Source: Neoluteolibacter marinus (GTDB lineage Bacteria; Verrucomicrobiota; Verrucomicrobiia; Verrucomicrobiales; Akkermansiaceae). From it: a stretch of DNA of 64,000 nt. Made by a program: the position numbers and the translations under genes. The stretch lies in NCBI RefSeq assembly GCF_014904755.1, contig NZ_JACZFQ010000022.1, positions 24,061 through 88,060 of the forward strand, read 5' to 3'. Positions within the stretch are counted from its first letter, which is position 1. Every line of letters starts with the position of its first letter. The notes below the pieces were generated by a model. It did no database searches. It saw only the letters and a program-made list of their open reading frames with translations, and was not told where the DNA came from. This document shows, piece after piece, positions 45,184-53,114 of the stretch.

Positions 45184-46590
45184 ATGTTCTCCGCACTCAG
45201 CGACTCGCTCGACAAGACCTTCCGCAACCTCCGCGGGGTCGGAAAGATCTCGGACTCCAATATCGCCGACGCCCTGCGGGAGATCCGCCTCTCCCTGCTC
45301 GAAGCCGACGTTGAATTCGGCGTCGCCAAGGACTTCATCGCCGCGATCAAGGAGAAGGCGATGGGCGCCGAGGTGCTGAAGTCGATCAAACCCGGCGAGC
45401 AGATCGTCAAGATCTTCCACGATGAGCTCGCCGAGCTCCTCGGCGGCGACCAGGTCGGCCTCGACCTCACCCCGCCCGCCCGGATCCTGCTTTGCGGCCT
45501 CAACGGCGCCGGCAAGACGACCACCGCCGCCAAGCTCGCCCTGCGGCTGAAAAACGAGGGCCAGCAGCCGCTGCTGGTCGCCATCGACCTCTACCGGCCG
45601 GCCGCCATCGACCAGCTGGCCACCCTCGGCAAGCAGGCCGGCGTGCCGGTCTACACCCCCGAGGCCAGCGAGTCCGATGTCGTCAAGGTGGCCCGCGAGG
45701 CCCTCGCCTGGGCGGACACCCAGAAGCATGGTGTCATCATCTTCGACACCGCCGGCCGCCAGGAGATCGATGAACGCCTCGTCGAGGAGCTCAAGCGCCT
45801 GCACGAGTTCGTCCAGCCGCGCGAAACCCTGCTCGTCGCCGACGCCGCCACCGGCCAGCAGGCGGTTTCCGTCGCCCAGCACTTCGACGACGCCGTCGGC
45901 ATCACCGGCATCGTCCTCACCAAGCTCGACGGCGATGCCCGGGGTGGCGCCGCCCTGTCGATGCGCGCCGTCACGGGCAAGCCGATCAAGTACGTCGGCG
46001 AGGGCGAGAAAATCGACCAGCTGTTCGAGTTCCACCCCGGCCGCATGGCCGACCGCATCCTCGGCATGGGCGACGTCGTCAGCATGGTCGAGCAGGTCGC
46101 CTCGAAGATCGACGAGAAGGACGCGATGAAGTCGATCCAGCGCCTTTCCGAGGGCAAGTTCGACTTCTACGACTTCCTCGACCAGATGAAGATGATCCAG
46201 AAGCTGGGCGACATGAAGGGCCTGATGAGCCTGATGCCCGGCTTCAACAAGATCAAGAAGCAGCTCCCCGACGCGGCCTTCGATCCCAAGCGGATGAAGC
46301 GCACCGAAGCGATCGTCCTGTCGATGACGCCCGACGAACGCCGCCGGCCGGAAATCATCAAGGCCTCCCGCCGCCAGCGCATTGCCGCCGGATCCGGCAC
46401 CAAGCTGGTCGAGGTCAACCAGCTCCTCAAGCAGTTCGGCGAAATGCGCAAGATGATGCGCTCCCCGAAAAAGATGAAGGGAATGATGAAGCAAATGGGC
46501 GGCCTCGGCGGCATGCCCGGCATGGGCGGCGGCGGCATGGGTGACCTCGGCGACCTGATGAAGGGCTTCAAGGGCAAGTTCCCGTTCTAA
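45184..46590 (+). CDS. ffh: Signal recognition particle protein Ffh
   Basis: 468 residues. N domain MFSALSDSLDKTFRNLRG; G domain with G1 GLNGAGKTTTAAKL, DTAGRQEIDERL and TKLDGDARGGAAL; M domain from about 300 with the methionine-rich groove (KMMRSPKKMKGMMKQMGG) and Gly/Met tail. It binds signal sequences with 4.5S RNA and delivers ribosomes to FtsY. The 4.5S RNA is not seen in the window. Confidence 0.97.
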   Translation: MFSALSDSLDKTFRNLRGVGKISDSNIADALREIRLSLLEADVEFGVAKDFIAAIKEKAMGAEVLKSIKPGEQIVKIFHDELAELLGGDQVGLDLTPPARILLCGLNGAGKTTTAAKLALRLKNEGQQPLLVAIDLYRPAAIDQLATLGKQAGVPVYTPEASESDVVKVAREALAWADTQKHGVIIFDTAGRQEIDERLVEELKRLHEFVQPRETLLVADAATGQQAVSVAQHFDDAVGITGIVLTKLDGDARGGAALSMRAVTGKPIKYVGEGEKIDQLFEFHPGRMADRILGMGDVVSMVEQVASKIDEKDAMKSIQRLSEGKFDFYDFLDQMKMIQKLGDMKGLMSLMPGFNKIKKQLPDAAFDPKRMKRTEAIVLSMTPDERRRPEIIKASRRQRIAAGSGTKLVEVNQLLKQFGEMRKMMRSPKKMKGMMKQMGGLGGMPGMGGGGMGDLGDLMKGFKGKFPF

Positions 46591-46702
46591 CATCCCGGCC
46601 ACGGCCTTTCAGGATTTACATCGGGGCAGGTTCCACCTGATACCATGCCCTCCATGGAACAAGAGAATCCTTACGCCGCCCCGGTCGCCAGCTCCGGCCG
46701 CG

Positions 46703-47110
46703 GTGGCCGAGGAAGCCTTCGTCACCCCCGGCGGCGGCACCCGCTTCCTCAACCTGATTCTCGATTTGGTCGCGATCTACGGCCTCATTTTCGTAGTCGC
46801 CATCGTGCTGGCGTTTCTTTTCGCCGACCAGATGACCGAACAGCAGTTCGACTCCCTCTCCTCGCTCATTGGCATCGGCACGCAGATCGGCTACTACACG
46901 CTGACCGAAGGCCTGTTCGGCCGCACCCTTGGCAAGCTCATCACCGGCTGCAAGGTCGTGGACGCCCATGGCGGGCGGATCGGCCTCTGGAAATCCTTCC
47001 TGCGCAGCCTCTGCCGCTTCATCCCCTTCGAGCCCTTCTCATTCCTCGGCAGCGATGCCCGCGGCTGGCATGACAGCATCACCAAGACCTGGGTGATCAA
47101 GTCGCGCTGA
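46703..47110 (+). CDS. RDD-family membrane protein, N-terminus apparently frameshifted
   Basis: 135 residues if started at GTG 46703, which has no ribosome-binding site. The RDD domain is clear: GTRFLNLILDLVAIYG, two hydrophobic helices, GRTLGKLITGCKVVDAHGG and the LWKSFLRSLCRF segment. In the other plus-strand frame, directly before it, a start at 46645 or 46654 encodes MEQENPYAAPVASSG, the N-terminal style usual for such proteins. Removing one G from TCCGGCCGCGG near 46695 joins the two into one frame (VASSAAVAEEAFVTP). Either the gene carries a one-base insertion or the sequence has an error. Confidence 0.75.
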   Translation: MAEEAFVTPGGGTRFLNLILDLVAIYGLIFVVAIVLAFLFADQMTEQQFDSLSSLIGIGTQIGYYTLTEGLFGRTLGKLITGCKVVDAHGGRIGLWKSFLRSLCRFIPFEPFSFLGSDARGWHDSITKTWVIKSR

Positions 47111-47115
47111 GGAGC

Positions 47116-47793
47116 TCACTGCGGCAACGCGACCCGCTCGCCGAGGTACTTCGGCTGGGTGTCCAGCACGTGGACGTCCAGCCACATCAACACGCGTGCC
47201 CCCACCTCGCGCAGTTTCGTCCTCAGCCCGCCCCTTCCCTCGACGTCCCGGGCATTGTAGCCGCAGGCCTTCATCCCGTTGGCCTTGGCCAGGTACATCG
47301 CTCGCTCGTTGTGGAACTTCTGGGAAATGAAGGTGACCTCGTCCGCCTCGAACACCTTCTTCGCCCGGACCACCGAATCGAGGGTCCGCACGCCGGCGAA
47401 GTCGAAGACGATCCGATCCCCCGGCACCCCGCGGTCGATCAGCGCCTGGCGCATCTTCCGCGGCTCGTTGTAGGAATCCTCCTCGTTGTTGAATCCGGAC
47501 ACGATCACGCAGCGCAGCTTGCCGGCTTTCCAAAGCTCCTCCGCCGCGTCGATCCGGTAGCGGAAGTAGAGGTTCTCCTTTCCCTGGATCCGGTCGTCGG
47601 TGCCGAACACCAGCCCGACCCGTCCGCCCGGGACCTTGTCCACCTCGTTGTAAAGAAGTCCCCGCCCCGCCAACACCGCCGCCAGGTTGGTCCAGACCAC
47701 GAACAGGAGGCCCAGCACGACCACGGCACCCGCCGTCAGCAGGGTGCGCTTCATCCAGCGCTTCGGTCGACCCGATTTCTCCCCTGCCGTCAC
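47116..47793 (-). CDS. SanA/YdcF-type DUF218 membrane protein
   Basis: 225 residues from GTG 47793, whose GTGA overlaps the lipid kinase stop; ATG 47754 is the alternative. An N-terminal helix (LLTAGAVVVLGLLFVVWTNL) anchors a DUF218 domain: VGLVFGTDDR, YFRYRIDAAEELWKAGK, VIVSGFNNEEDSYNEP, AGVRTLDSVVRAKKVF and ISQKFHNERAMYLA. This matches SanA, a cell-envelope barrier protein in E. coli. Translationally coupled to the lipid kinase, which fits an envelope role. Confidence 0.85.
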   Translation of the reverse strand: MTAGEKSGRPKRWMKRTLLTAGAVVVLGLLFVVWTNLAAVLAGRGLLYNEVDKVPGGRVGLVFGTDDRIQGKENLYFRYRIDAAEELWKAGKLRCVIVSGFNNEEDSYNEPRKMRQALIDRGVPGDRIVFDFAGVRTLDSVVRAKKVFEADEVTFISQKFHNERAMYLAKANGMKACGYNARDVEGRGGLRTKLREVGARVLMWLDVHVLDTQPKYLGERVALPQ

Positions 47794-48752
47794 AGCTTCT
47801 GCTCGAGCGGTTTCTTTTTGATCCACGGCATCATCACCTTCACCGCTTCCGCAAAGCGGCTGCCGATCGGCTCTTCGGGCGCGATCACGCGCAGGCGCCC
47901 CGGGTCGTCGTTGCCGAAATTCACTTCCCGCGCCCGCCCGACCAGCTCGCCATCGACCTGGATCGGCACCTCGCGGTCCGCGGTTACCTTCAATCGCGCC
48001 GCCTGCAAATAGCTGACGGTGGAACTCTCGAGCTCCACCCCGCCGAGCGCGAGGCCGCGCAGGGAGTCCAGCACCAGCTTGTAGCCGGCATCCTTGAACA
48101 CCAGCACGTCGAGCATGCTGTCGCGGTTGTCCGCCTTGTGGAAAAGCTTGAACTGCCCGCCGTAGAGCGAGCCGTTGCCGGCCAGAACCGCCACCCCTTC
48201 CTCGCGGCGCCCGTCGCCGCACAGGATCTCCATCCGCGGCGGCGACTCGCCGAGCACCTTCACCGCCGACAGCAGGTAGGCCAGCGGACCCAGCATCTTC
48301 TTGCTCTCCCAGGTGGTCTCCTCGATCACCATCGCGTCAAAGCCGACCCCGGCCATCTGCACAAAGGGCACGCCGTTCGCCTCGAACAGGTCGATCTCCT
48401 GGATCCTGCCCTCCTCGATGACCTCGAAGGCCCGGTCGAGGTTGTCGAAGGGAATGCCCAGTTCGCGGGCGAAAACATTCATCGTGCCCGCCGGCAGCAC
48501 TCCGAGGGCCGTCTGCGATCCCGCCAGCCCCTGGACCACCGCGTTCAGGGTGCCGTCCCCGCCCGCAGCGATCACCACCGGCTCGCCGTTGCGGGCGAAA
48601 GTCGCCGCCAGCTCGCGGGCCTCCTCCGCGCTGGACGTCGCGTGGAGCGCGAAGCGGGTGGCGTGCGACATCAGGAAGCGCAGGGCCCTCTGGCCCTTCT
48701 GGCTGCGCGCCTTCGGATTAAAAATGAGCGGATAACGCCGCAGCCCTTTCAC
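47790..48752 (-). CDS. Diacylglycerol kinase-family lipid kinase
   Basis: 320 residues from GTG 48752. The YegS/BmrU/DgkB family is shown by LIFNPKARSQKG, the nucleotide loop AAGGDGTLNAVVQGLAG and GVLPAGTMNVFARELGIP. A C-terminal beta domain ends near VQVDGE-type strands (IQVDGELVGRA). It phosphorylates a lipid alcohol such as diacylglycerol; the exact lipid is unknown. Downstream overlap with the SanA-like gene; upstream, the CACTTGGAACTT element lies 26 bases before the start. Confidence 0.9.
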   Translation of the reverse strand: MKGLRRYPLIFNPKARSQKGQRALRFLMSHATRFALHATSSAEEARELAATFARNGEPVVIAAGGDGTLNAVVQGLAGSQTALGVLPAGTMNVFARELGIPFDNLDRAFEVIEEGRIQEIDLFEANGVPFVQMAGVGFDAMVIEETTWESKKMLGPLAYLLSAVKVLGESPPRMEILCGDGRREEGVAVLAGNGSLYGGQFKLFHKADNRDSMLDVLVFKDAGYKLVLDSLRGLALGGVELESSTVSYLQAARLKVTADREVPIQVDGELVGRAREVNFGNDDPGRLRVIAPEEPIGSRFAEAVKVMMPWIKKKPLEQKL

Positions 48753-48778
48753 GCCATGAATGGAAACCGGGAACGTCC

Positions 48779-48790
48779 AAGTTCCAAGTG
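48779..48790 (-). repeat. CACTTGGAACTT element before the lipid kinase gene
   Basis: Exact match, on the minus strand, to the 12-base core of the tandem element at 11613-11640. It extends as CACTTGGAACTTGGAC, giving a second ACTTGGA. 26 bases separate it from the GTG start at 48752. Confidence 0.55.
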
Positions 48791-48802
48791 AGAACTGCGG
48801 GC

Positions 48803-49357
48803 TCAGGCCATCTCCAGCACCGCCAGCAAGCGCGCGACCGGCAGGCCCATGACATTGTCGAAAGCCCCCTCGATGCGCTCAACGATCAGGTCGCCCCGCT
48901 CCTGGATCCCGTAGGCCCCCGCCTTGTCCAGCGGATCGGCGTGCTCAAAGTACTCGCGGATCGCGGCGTCGTCCAAGGGCCGGAAATGCACCGCCGTCAG
49001 CTCGTGGAAACGCTCGATCCTTCCGCCCGGGAACACCACGCACACCCCGGTGCACACCGTATGGGCCCGCCCGCCCAGCTTGCCCAGCATCTCCCGCGCC
49101 TGCGCCATGTCCCGCGGCTTCCCCAACGGCTCGCCGTCGATCCACACCAAGGTGTCCGAGCCGATCACCACCGCCCCGGGGTGATCCTTCGCCACCGCCT
49201 GCGCCTTCAGCTCCGCGTTCCGCTCACACAGCTCGTCCAAGGGAATCGTCGCGTCATGAATCTCCTCCGCCGGCGAGGCAATCACCTCAAACGCGACTCC
49301 CGCCGCCGCCAAGAGCTCCCGCCTCCGCGGCGATGCCGATGCCAATATCAATCTCAC
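48803..49357 (-). CDS. maf: Maf-family nucleotide pyrophosphatase
   Basis: 184 residues from GTG 49357. Maf proteins hydrolyse non-canonical nucleoside triphosphates (YhdE type dTTP/UTP, YceF type m7GTP). Family opening LILASASPRRRELL, then VIGSDTLVWIDG (Asp-Thr), GKPRDMAQAREML and DKAGAYGIQERG, all intact. The DKAGAYGIQ motif suggests the YhdE (dTTP/UTPase) branch. First of three minus-strand genes (maf, lipid kinase, SanA-like). Confidence 0.93.
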   Translation of the reverse strand: MRLILASASPRRRELLAAAGVAFEVIASPAEEIHDATIPLDELCERNAELKAQAVAKDHPGAVVIGSDTLVWIDGEPLGKPRDMAQAREMLGKLGGRAHTVCTGVCVVFPGGRIERFHELTAVHFRPLDDAAIREYFEHADPLDKAGAYGIQERGDLIVERIEGAFDNVMGLPVARLLAVLEMA

Positions 49358-49737
49358 CCGCGCGGTCTAACGCGCGCCTGCCCGCTTGAAAACCCCGGGT
49401 TGTGAATTGTTAGCGACTTATTCACAACGATAGCCCCTGCAGGAGCTGAATCTTCCGTTCAAAAATAACGATTGATTCGATCGCCCGCATGAATCGTTCG
49501 TTTTTATTTTTCATTCAAAACTCATAACGCATTTATTTTACACGCCGAAAGGAACACCAACAGCATTTCCCTTCCTCCATTGAAACAAGCTTCGAAACAC
49601 ATTCATCTTCATTCAAACGATGAACCGAAACTGTGAATAACTTGGGAGCAATTCTCGAGAACCCTCCAAATCCACCTCTGGGTTCACCCCTACCGCAGTT
49701 CACTTGCAAAAACGCCATGGCCCGCCACAGTTGCGCC
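49358..49737. other. AT-rich intergenic block with two DnaA-box matches
   Basis: About 320 bases markedly richer in A and T than the rest of the window. TTATTCACA at 49418-49426 (plus) and at 49632-49640 (minus) both match the DnaA consensus TTATNCACA and face inwards. The first is also half of TTGTGAAT-N12-ATTCACAA (49400-49427). Between lie repeated TTCAAAA-TAACG segments and runs such as TTTTTATTTTTCATTC. It could be oriC, or a dense promoter region for the divergent maf and znuA-like genes. Confidence 0.45.
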
Positions 49738-50625
49738 ATGCGCGTCGCCGCCCTTGCTTTTCTCCTCTTACTGGTCGCCCCGCTCACCGCAGCGGAATTG
49801 AAAGTCGCGAGCCTGCATCCGCTGATCGGCGACCTTGCCCGTCAGGTCGGTGGCGATCGTGTGGAGGTCGTCGACCTGATCGGACGCAACGGCGACCCCC
49901 ACCATTTTGAACCCGCGGCCGAAGATTTGCGGAAGGCCGGCGATGCCAAACTCTACCTCGCCTCCGGAATGGGGCTCGAACCCTACCTCGACTCCCTGCG
50001 GGGGATCCTCGGCGACAAGGCGCAGGTCGTCGAAATCGGCAAGGACCTGCCTTCGATCGAGGGCGAGTGTGACCATGAGGGCCACGACCACGCACACCAC
50101 CACGAGGTCGATCCCCACTGGTGGCACTCCATCGACCTATTCCGCCGTGCCACCAGCATCACGGCCGAGCTGTTTTCAGAAACCGATCCCGAAGGAGCCG
50201 GAACCTACGCCAGGAATGCCGCGGCCTACCGCGCGAAACTCGACGAGCTCGAACGCTGGACCCGCAAGCAGATCGTCCGCATTCCCCGCGACCGCCGCCA
50301 CCTCGCCACCGCCCATGCCGCCTTCGGTTACTTCTGCAAGGATCACGGGTTCGATGCGTTTTCCGTCCAGGGCATGAACCGCGAGCAGATGCCCGACCCG
50401 AAAGCCCTCGCAGCCCTGGTGGACGAACTCCGCACCCATCACGTCGCGGCCATCTTTCCCGAAAAGGAGTCCAACCCGAAAATGTTGCAGGCACTCACCA
50501 GGGACACCGGCATCCAACTCGGTCAGCCGCTGATCGCCGACGGCTCGACGGTGGAGAGCTACGAACAGATGATCCGGCACAACGTCGAGACCATCGTCGC
50601 GGGGCTGACGAAGGCCCCGGAATAG
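49738..50625 (+). CDS. Zinc/manganese ABC transporter substrate-binding protein (ZnuA-like)
   Basis: 295 residues from ATG 49738, with signal peptide (MRVAALAFLLLLVAPLTAA); ATG 49717 adds seven residues. Cluster A-I binding protein: metal ligands lie in GDPHHFEP, DPHWWHSID, ATAHAAFGYF and IFPEKESNP. A His-rich loop (ECDHEGHDHAHHHEVD) sits before the second ligand, typical of zinc-binding members. No permease or ATPase gene lies next to it; downstream is an unrelated minus-strand gene. Periplasmic. Confidence 0.88.
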   Translation: MRVAALAFLLLLVAPLTAAELKVASLHPLIGDLARQVGGDRVEVVDLIGRNGDPHHFEPAAEDLRKAGDAKLYLASGMGLEPYLDSLRGILGDKAQVVEIGKDLPSIEGECDHEGHDHAHHHEVDPHWWHSIDLFRRATSITAELFSETDPEGAGTYARNAAAYRAKLDELERWTRKQIVRIPRDRRHLATAHAAFGYFCKDHGFDAFSVQGMNREQMPDPKALAALVDELRTHHVAAIFPEKESNPKMLQALTRDTGIQLGQPLIADGSTVESYEQMIRHNVETIVAGLTKAPE

Positions 50626-50628
50626 CCG

Positions 50629-51018
50629 TCACCAGGCCTCCAGCTCGGCGATCCGCATGCCCTCCGCGCCGAAGGTCGTCGCGGTGAGCAGGACCATCCC
50701 GTCGTCGCTGGCCACGCGGACGCGGTCACCCTTTTCGACAAATCTCGCCGCCAGACGCTCGATCACCGAATCGGCGGTCTCGCGGGCCCGCGAGTAGATG
50801 ACCAGGATGCCATCCTCCGTGCCGCCCTCGTAGCCGCGCTCGGTCTGGGCGCCATCGAAAACCACCACGACCTTCCACTCCCCCCGGTCGCCGATGTCGC
50901 GCAGCAGCTTCACCAGTTCGTGGCGGGCAAGGTAGCGCTTGGGTCCCTGATGGAGCAGCCGCAGCGGCTCGATCCCGAAGATCGCGCTGTGCCCGTCGAC
51001 GATCAGCAATTGCTCCAC
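50629..51018 (-). CDS. NYN-domain (YacP/Rae1-like) nuclease
   Basis: 129 residues from GTG 51018. A start at TTG 51048 would overlap the terminator of the upstream gene and is less likely. PIN-like NYN fold: LLIVDGHSAIFG (Asp), VVVVFDGAQTERGYEGG, GILVIYSRARETADSVIERL and VRVASDDGMV (acidic pair). Related proteins cleave RNA, including ribosome-bound mRNA in Bacillus. No antitoxin-like partner is seen. Confidence 0.82.
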   Translation of the reverse strand: MEQLLIVDGHSAIFGIEPLRLLHQGPKRYLARHELVKLLRDIGDRGEWKVVVVFDGAQTERGYEGGTEDGILVIYSRARETADSVIERLAARFVEKGDRVRVASDDGMVLLTATTFGAEGMRIAELEAW

Positions 51019-51033
51019 CCCGCGAAACAAAGA

Positions 51034-51061
51034 GGGGCGGGTGCGCAATGCAACCCGCCCC
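51034..51061 (-). terminator. Intrinsic terminator after the H1-like gene
   Basis: GGGGCGGGT and ACCCGCCCC form a nine-base-pair stem with a ten-base loop. On the minus strand it lies 28 bases after the stop at 51090 and is followed by TCTTTGTTTC. Confidence 0.7.
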
Positions 51062-51089
51062 CGGGAAAAGTTCTGTCAGCCGGAGGCTA

Positions 51090-51374
51090 TTACTCGGCGC
51101 TCTCTTCGGCCTGCGGGGTCTCGGTGACCTCAGGCGCCTCGGCGGTGGTCTCCTCGACTTCTTCAACCTTCTTGGCGGCCTTCTTGGCCGGAGCCTTCTT
51201 GGCAGCCTTCTTCGCGGCAGGAGCCTTCTTGGCGGCCTTCTTCGCGGGAGCGGCGGCCTTCTTCGCCGGGGAGGACTTCTTCACCACATCACCCAGCTTC
51301 TCCTGTTCCTTCTTGCGCTTGAGGTAGAGCTTCCGACGACGGCGTTTGACGATAGTTTTGGTTTGCTGGCCCAT
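51090..51374 (-). CDS. Histone H1-like Lys/Ala-rich basic protein
   Basis: 94 residues from ATG 51374. A strongly basic N-terminus (TIVKRRRRKLYLKRKKEQEK), then SPAKKAA and repeated APAKKAAKK units (five or so), then an acidic tail (VEEVEETTAEAPEV). The AKKA repeat resembles histone H1 C-terminal tails and Chlamydia HC1-type DNA-binding proteins, but the fused acidic end is unlike these. DNA or RNA binding is inferred. Followed by a strong terminator. Confidence 0.75.
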   Translation of the reverse strand: MGQQTKTIVKRRRRKLYLKRKKEQEKLGDVVKKSSPAKKAAAPAKKAAKKAPAAKKAAKKAPAKKAAKKVEEVEETTAEAPEVTETPQAEESAE

Positions 51375-51456
51375 GATCTTGGTGGCGAGGGGTTTAATCC
51401 GCGGGCCGGACCCGTAGCAAGGGGGAAAATGCCCCGTTCCGGAATTCCGCGCCCGT

Positions 51457-52785
51457 TCACCCCGGCCGCCCCGGCGATCCCGGCCTGCCGCCGCGCATTC
51501 CCCGCAGCGGACCGGTCCCCTTCCGCCCCGGCTTCGGAATGCCAACGCGTTGCGAAAGGTAGATGCCGCTGTGACCGCTGCACAGGAAGGCCACGCCGCA
51601 GGCAATCGCCATCGGAACGAGGTGGCCGGCCCCGAAAAGCTCGACCCCCATCAGGACACAAGCCACCGGCGTGTTGGTCGCTCCGGCGAAAACCGCCACG
51701 AACCCCAGCGCCGCGAACAACTCGGGAGGCGTTCCCAGCCAGCCAGCCAGCGCGCTTCCGAGGGCGGCACCAATGAAGAACAAGGGCGTGACTTCCCCGC
51801 CCTTGAAGCCCGAGCTGACGGTGACCGCCGTGAACACGAGCTTCCAGGCCCAATCCCACGGACCCGCCTGCAAGCCGCTGAACATCGACACCAGCGAAAC
51901 CGCGTCCAAATCCGGCGACCAGACCCCGAGTCCCAGGAAATCGGCCCGGCCGACGATGAAAAACAACGCGATCACCATCAGCCCGCCGGCGGCCGGCCTC
52001 AGAACCGGCCACGGGATCCAGCGTTTGAAACCCGCTGCCAAACGATGACAGGTCTCCGAGAACAACAGGCTCACCAGGCCGAAGACGACCGCCGCCAGCG
52101 CCACTTTTCCGAGCAGCATCGGACTGAGGTAGAAAGCCCCCAGCGGTCCGGCAATGCCGTCGATGTGGTAATGCGTGTGCCCGACGCCCCAGGCCCGGCA
52201 CACCCAATCCCCCGCGAACGACGCCGCCAGGCACAGCGGCAGGGCGTGGAGTTTCGGGCGACCGATCACCACCACCTCGACGGCAAAGACCGCCCCGGCC
52301 AACGGCGTCCCGAAAACCGCGCCGAAACCCGCCGCGACACCGGCCATCAGCAGCATCCGGATCTGATCCGCATCCAGGTTGAAGCGCCGTGCAGCCGCCG
52401 AGGCGAGGCTGCCACCGATCTGCACGGCGGTCCCCTCGCGACCGGCCGATCCGCCAAAGAGATGCGTCACCAGGGTACCAAACAAAACCAGCGGCGCCAT
52501 CCGCCGCGGCACCCCGCCCCCGGGGTCGTGGATCCGGTCGAGAATCAGGTTGTTGCCCCCTTCCGAATCCGCGCCGTGCCGGTGATACATCCACGCGACG
52601 GCCATGCCGGCCAGCGGCAGCCCGTAGAGCAGCCAGGGATGCCCGAAACGGATGCGGGTCATCACTTCCAGGCTCCACAGGAAGAACGCGCAGGCCGAAC
52701 CGACCGCGGCGGCCATCAACAAGGTCACCCCGATGACCTTGGCCGGGAACAGGCGCGAAACCGGGCTCGGCGGGGTGGCGGACAT
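51457..52785 (-). CDS. CLC-family anion transporter, fluoride-type
   Basis: 442 residues from ATG 52785; a longer open frame upstream is not used. About ten hydrophobic helices fit the CLC fold. The anion-binding sequences are GGNNLILDRIHDPGG in place of the usual GSGIP, and HLFGGSAGREGTAVQIGG, which I recognise from the CLC-F (EriC-F) fluoride/proton antiporter branch rather than chloride CLCs. A role in fluoride export is therefore likely. No fluoride (crcB) riboswitch is recognisable upstream. Confidence 0.82.
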   Translation of the reverse strand: MSATPPSPVSRLFPAKVIGVTLLMAAAVGSACAFFLWSLEVMTRIRFGHPWLLYGLPLAGMAVAWMYHRHGADSEGGNNLILDRIHDPGGGVPRRMAPLVLFGTLVTHLFGGSAGREGTAVQIGGSLASAAARRFNLDADQIRMLLMAGVAAGFGAVFGTPLAGAVFAVEVVVIGRPKLHALPLCLAASFAGDWVCRAWGVGHTHYHIDGIAGPLGAFYLSPMLLGKVALAAVVFGLVSLLFSETCHRLAAGFKRWIPWPVLRPAAGGLMVIALFFIVGRADFLGLGVWSPDLDAVSLVSMFSGLQAGPWDWAWKLVFTAVTVSSGFKGGEVTPLFFIGAALGSALAGWLGTPPELFAALGFVAVFAGATNTPVACVLMGVELFGAGHLVPMAIACGVAFLCSGHSGIYLSQRVGIPKPGRKGTGPLRGMRGGRPGSPGRPG

Positions 52786-53114
52786 CGGTCGACGGAACGT
52801 TTCCAACGGGGAGCGCCGGATGCCGCAGGGAAGCGCCAGGATGGCGCACGCGTCAAGCCCGCGAATCCCAGCAAAAGGGATTGCCAGCCGGATCGGCCCG
52901 CCTAGAGTCTCCCCCGACTGCTGTGTTCGTCCATACAGGTAGCGTGCCCGGACCGATGTATTAGAACAGGGAGAACAAACCGAATCCGAAATCATGGTCA
53001 TGCCTTCTCAGGACGACCTAACAGGATCGGCACTCCCACTTGTTGAGCAACTGGAACGTGGCTCACAGCTCCTCGGACGGCACAGCGGTTTCTTTTTTTG
53101 TACCGGCGGCGCGG
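52786..53114. other. Intergenic region without recognised gene
   Basis: 329 bases between the stop of mnmA and the start of the CLC gene. A plus-strand frame from 52994 (MVMPSQDDLTGSALPL) has no homology I recognise and runs into antisense of mnmA. A TTTCTTTTTTT run is at 53090-53100. A GCGCCATCCTGGCGC palindrome is at about 52830-52845. No riboswitch seen. Confidence 0.4.

Noticed and set aside
43993..46602. A long open minus-strand frame opposite ffh and the deacetylase
   Set aside because: The product is a low-complexity Leu/Gly/Asp-rich antisense shadow; ffh and the deacetylase are unequivocal.
49533..49787. A minus-strand frame across the AT-rich block
   Set aside because: It overlaps the znuA-like signal peptide in antisense and shows no domain or start signal.
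52786..53001. Fluoride riboswitch before the CLC gene
   Set aside because: No GATGG...CTGATGGCCTCC-like pattern on the minus strand.
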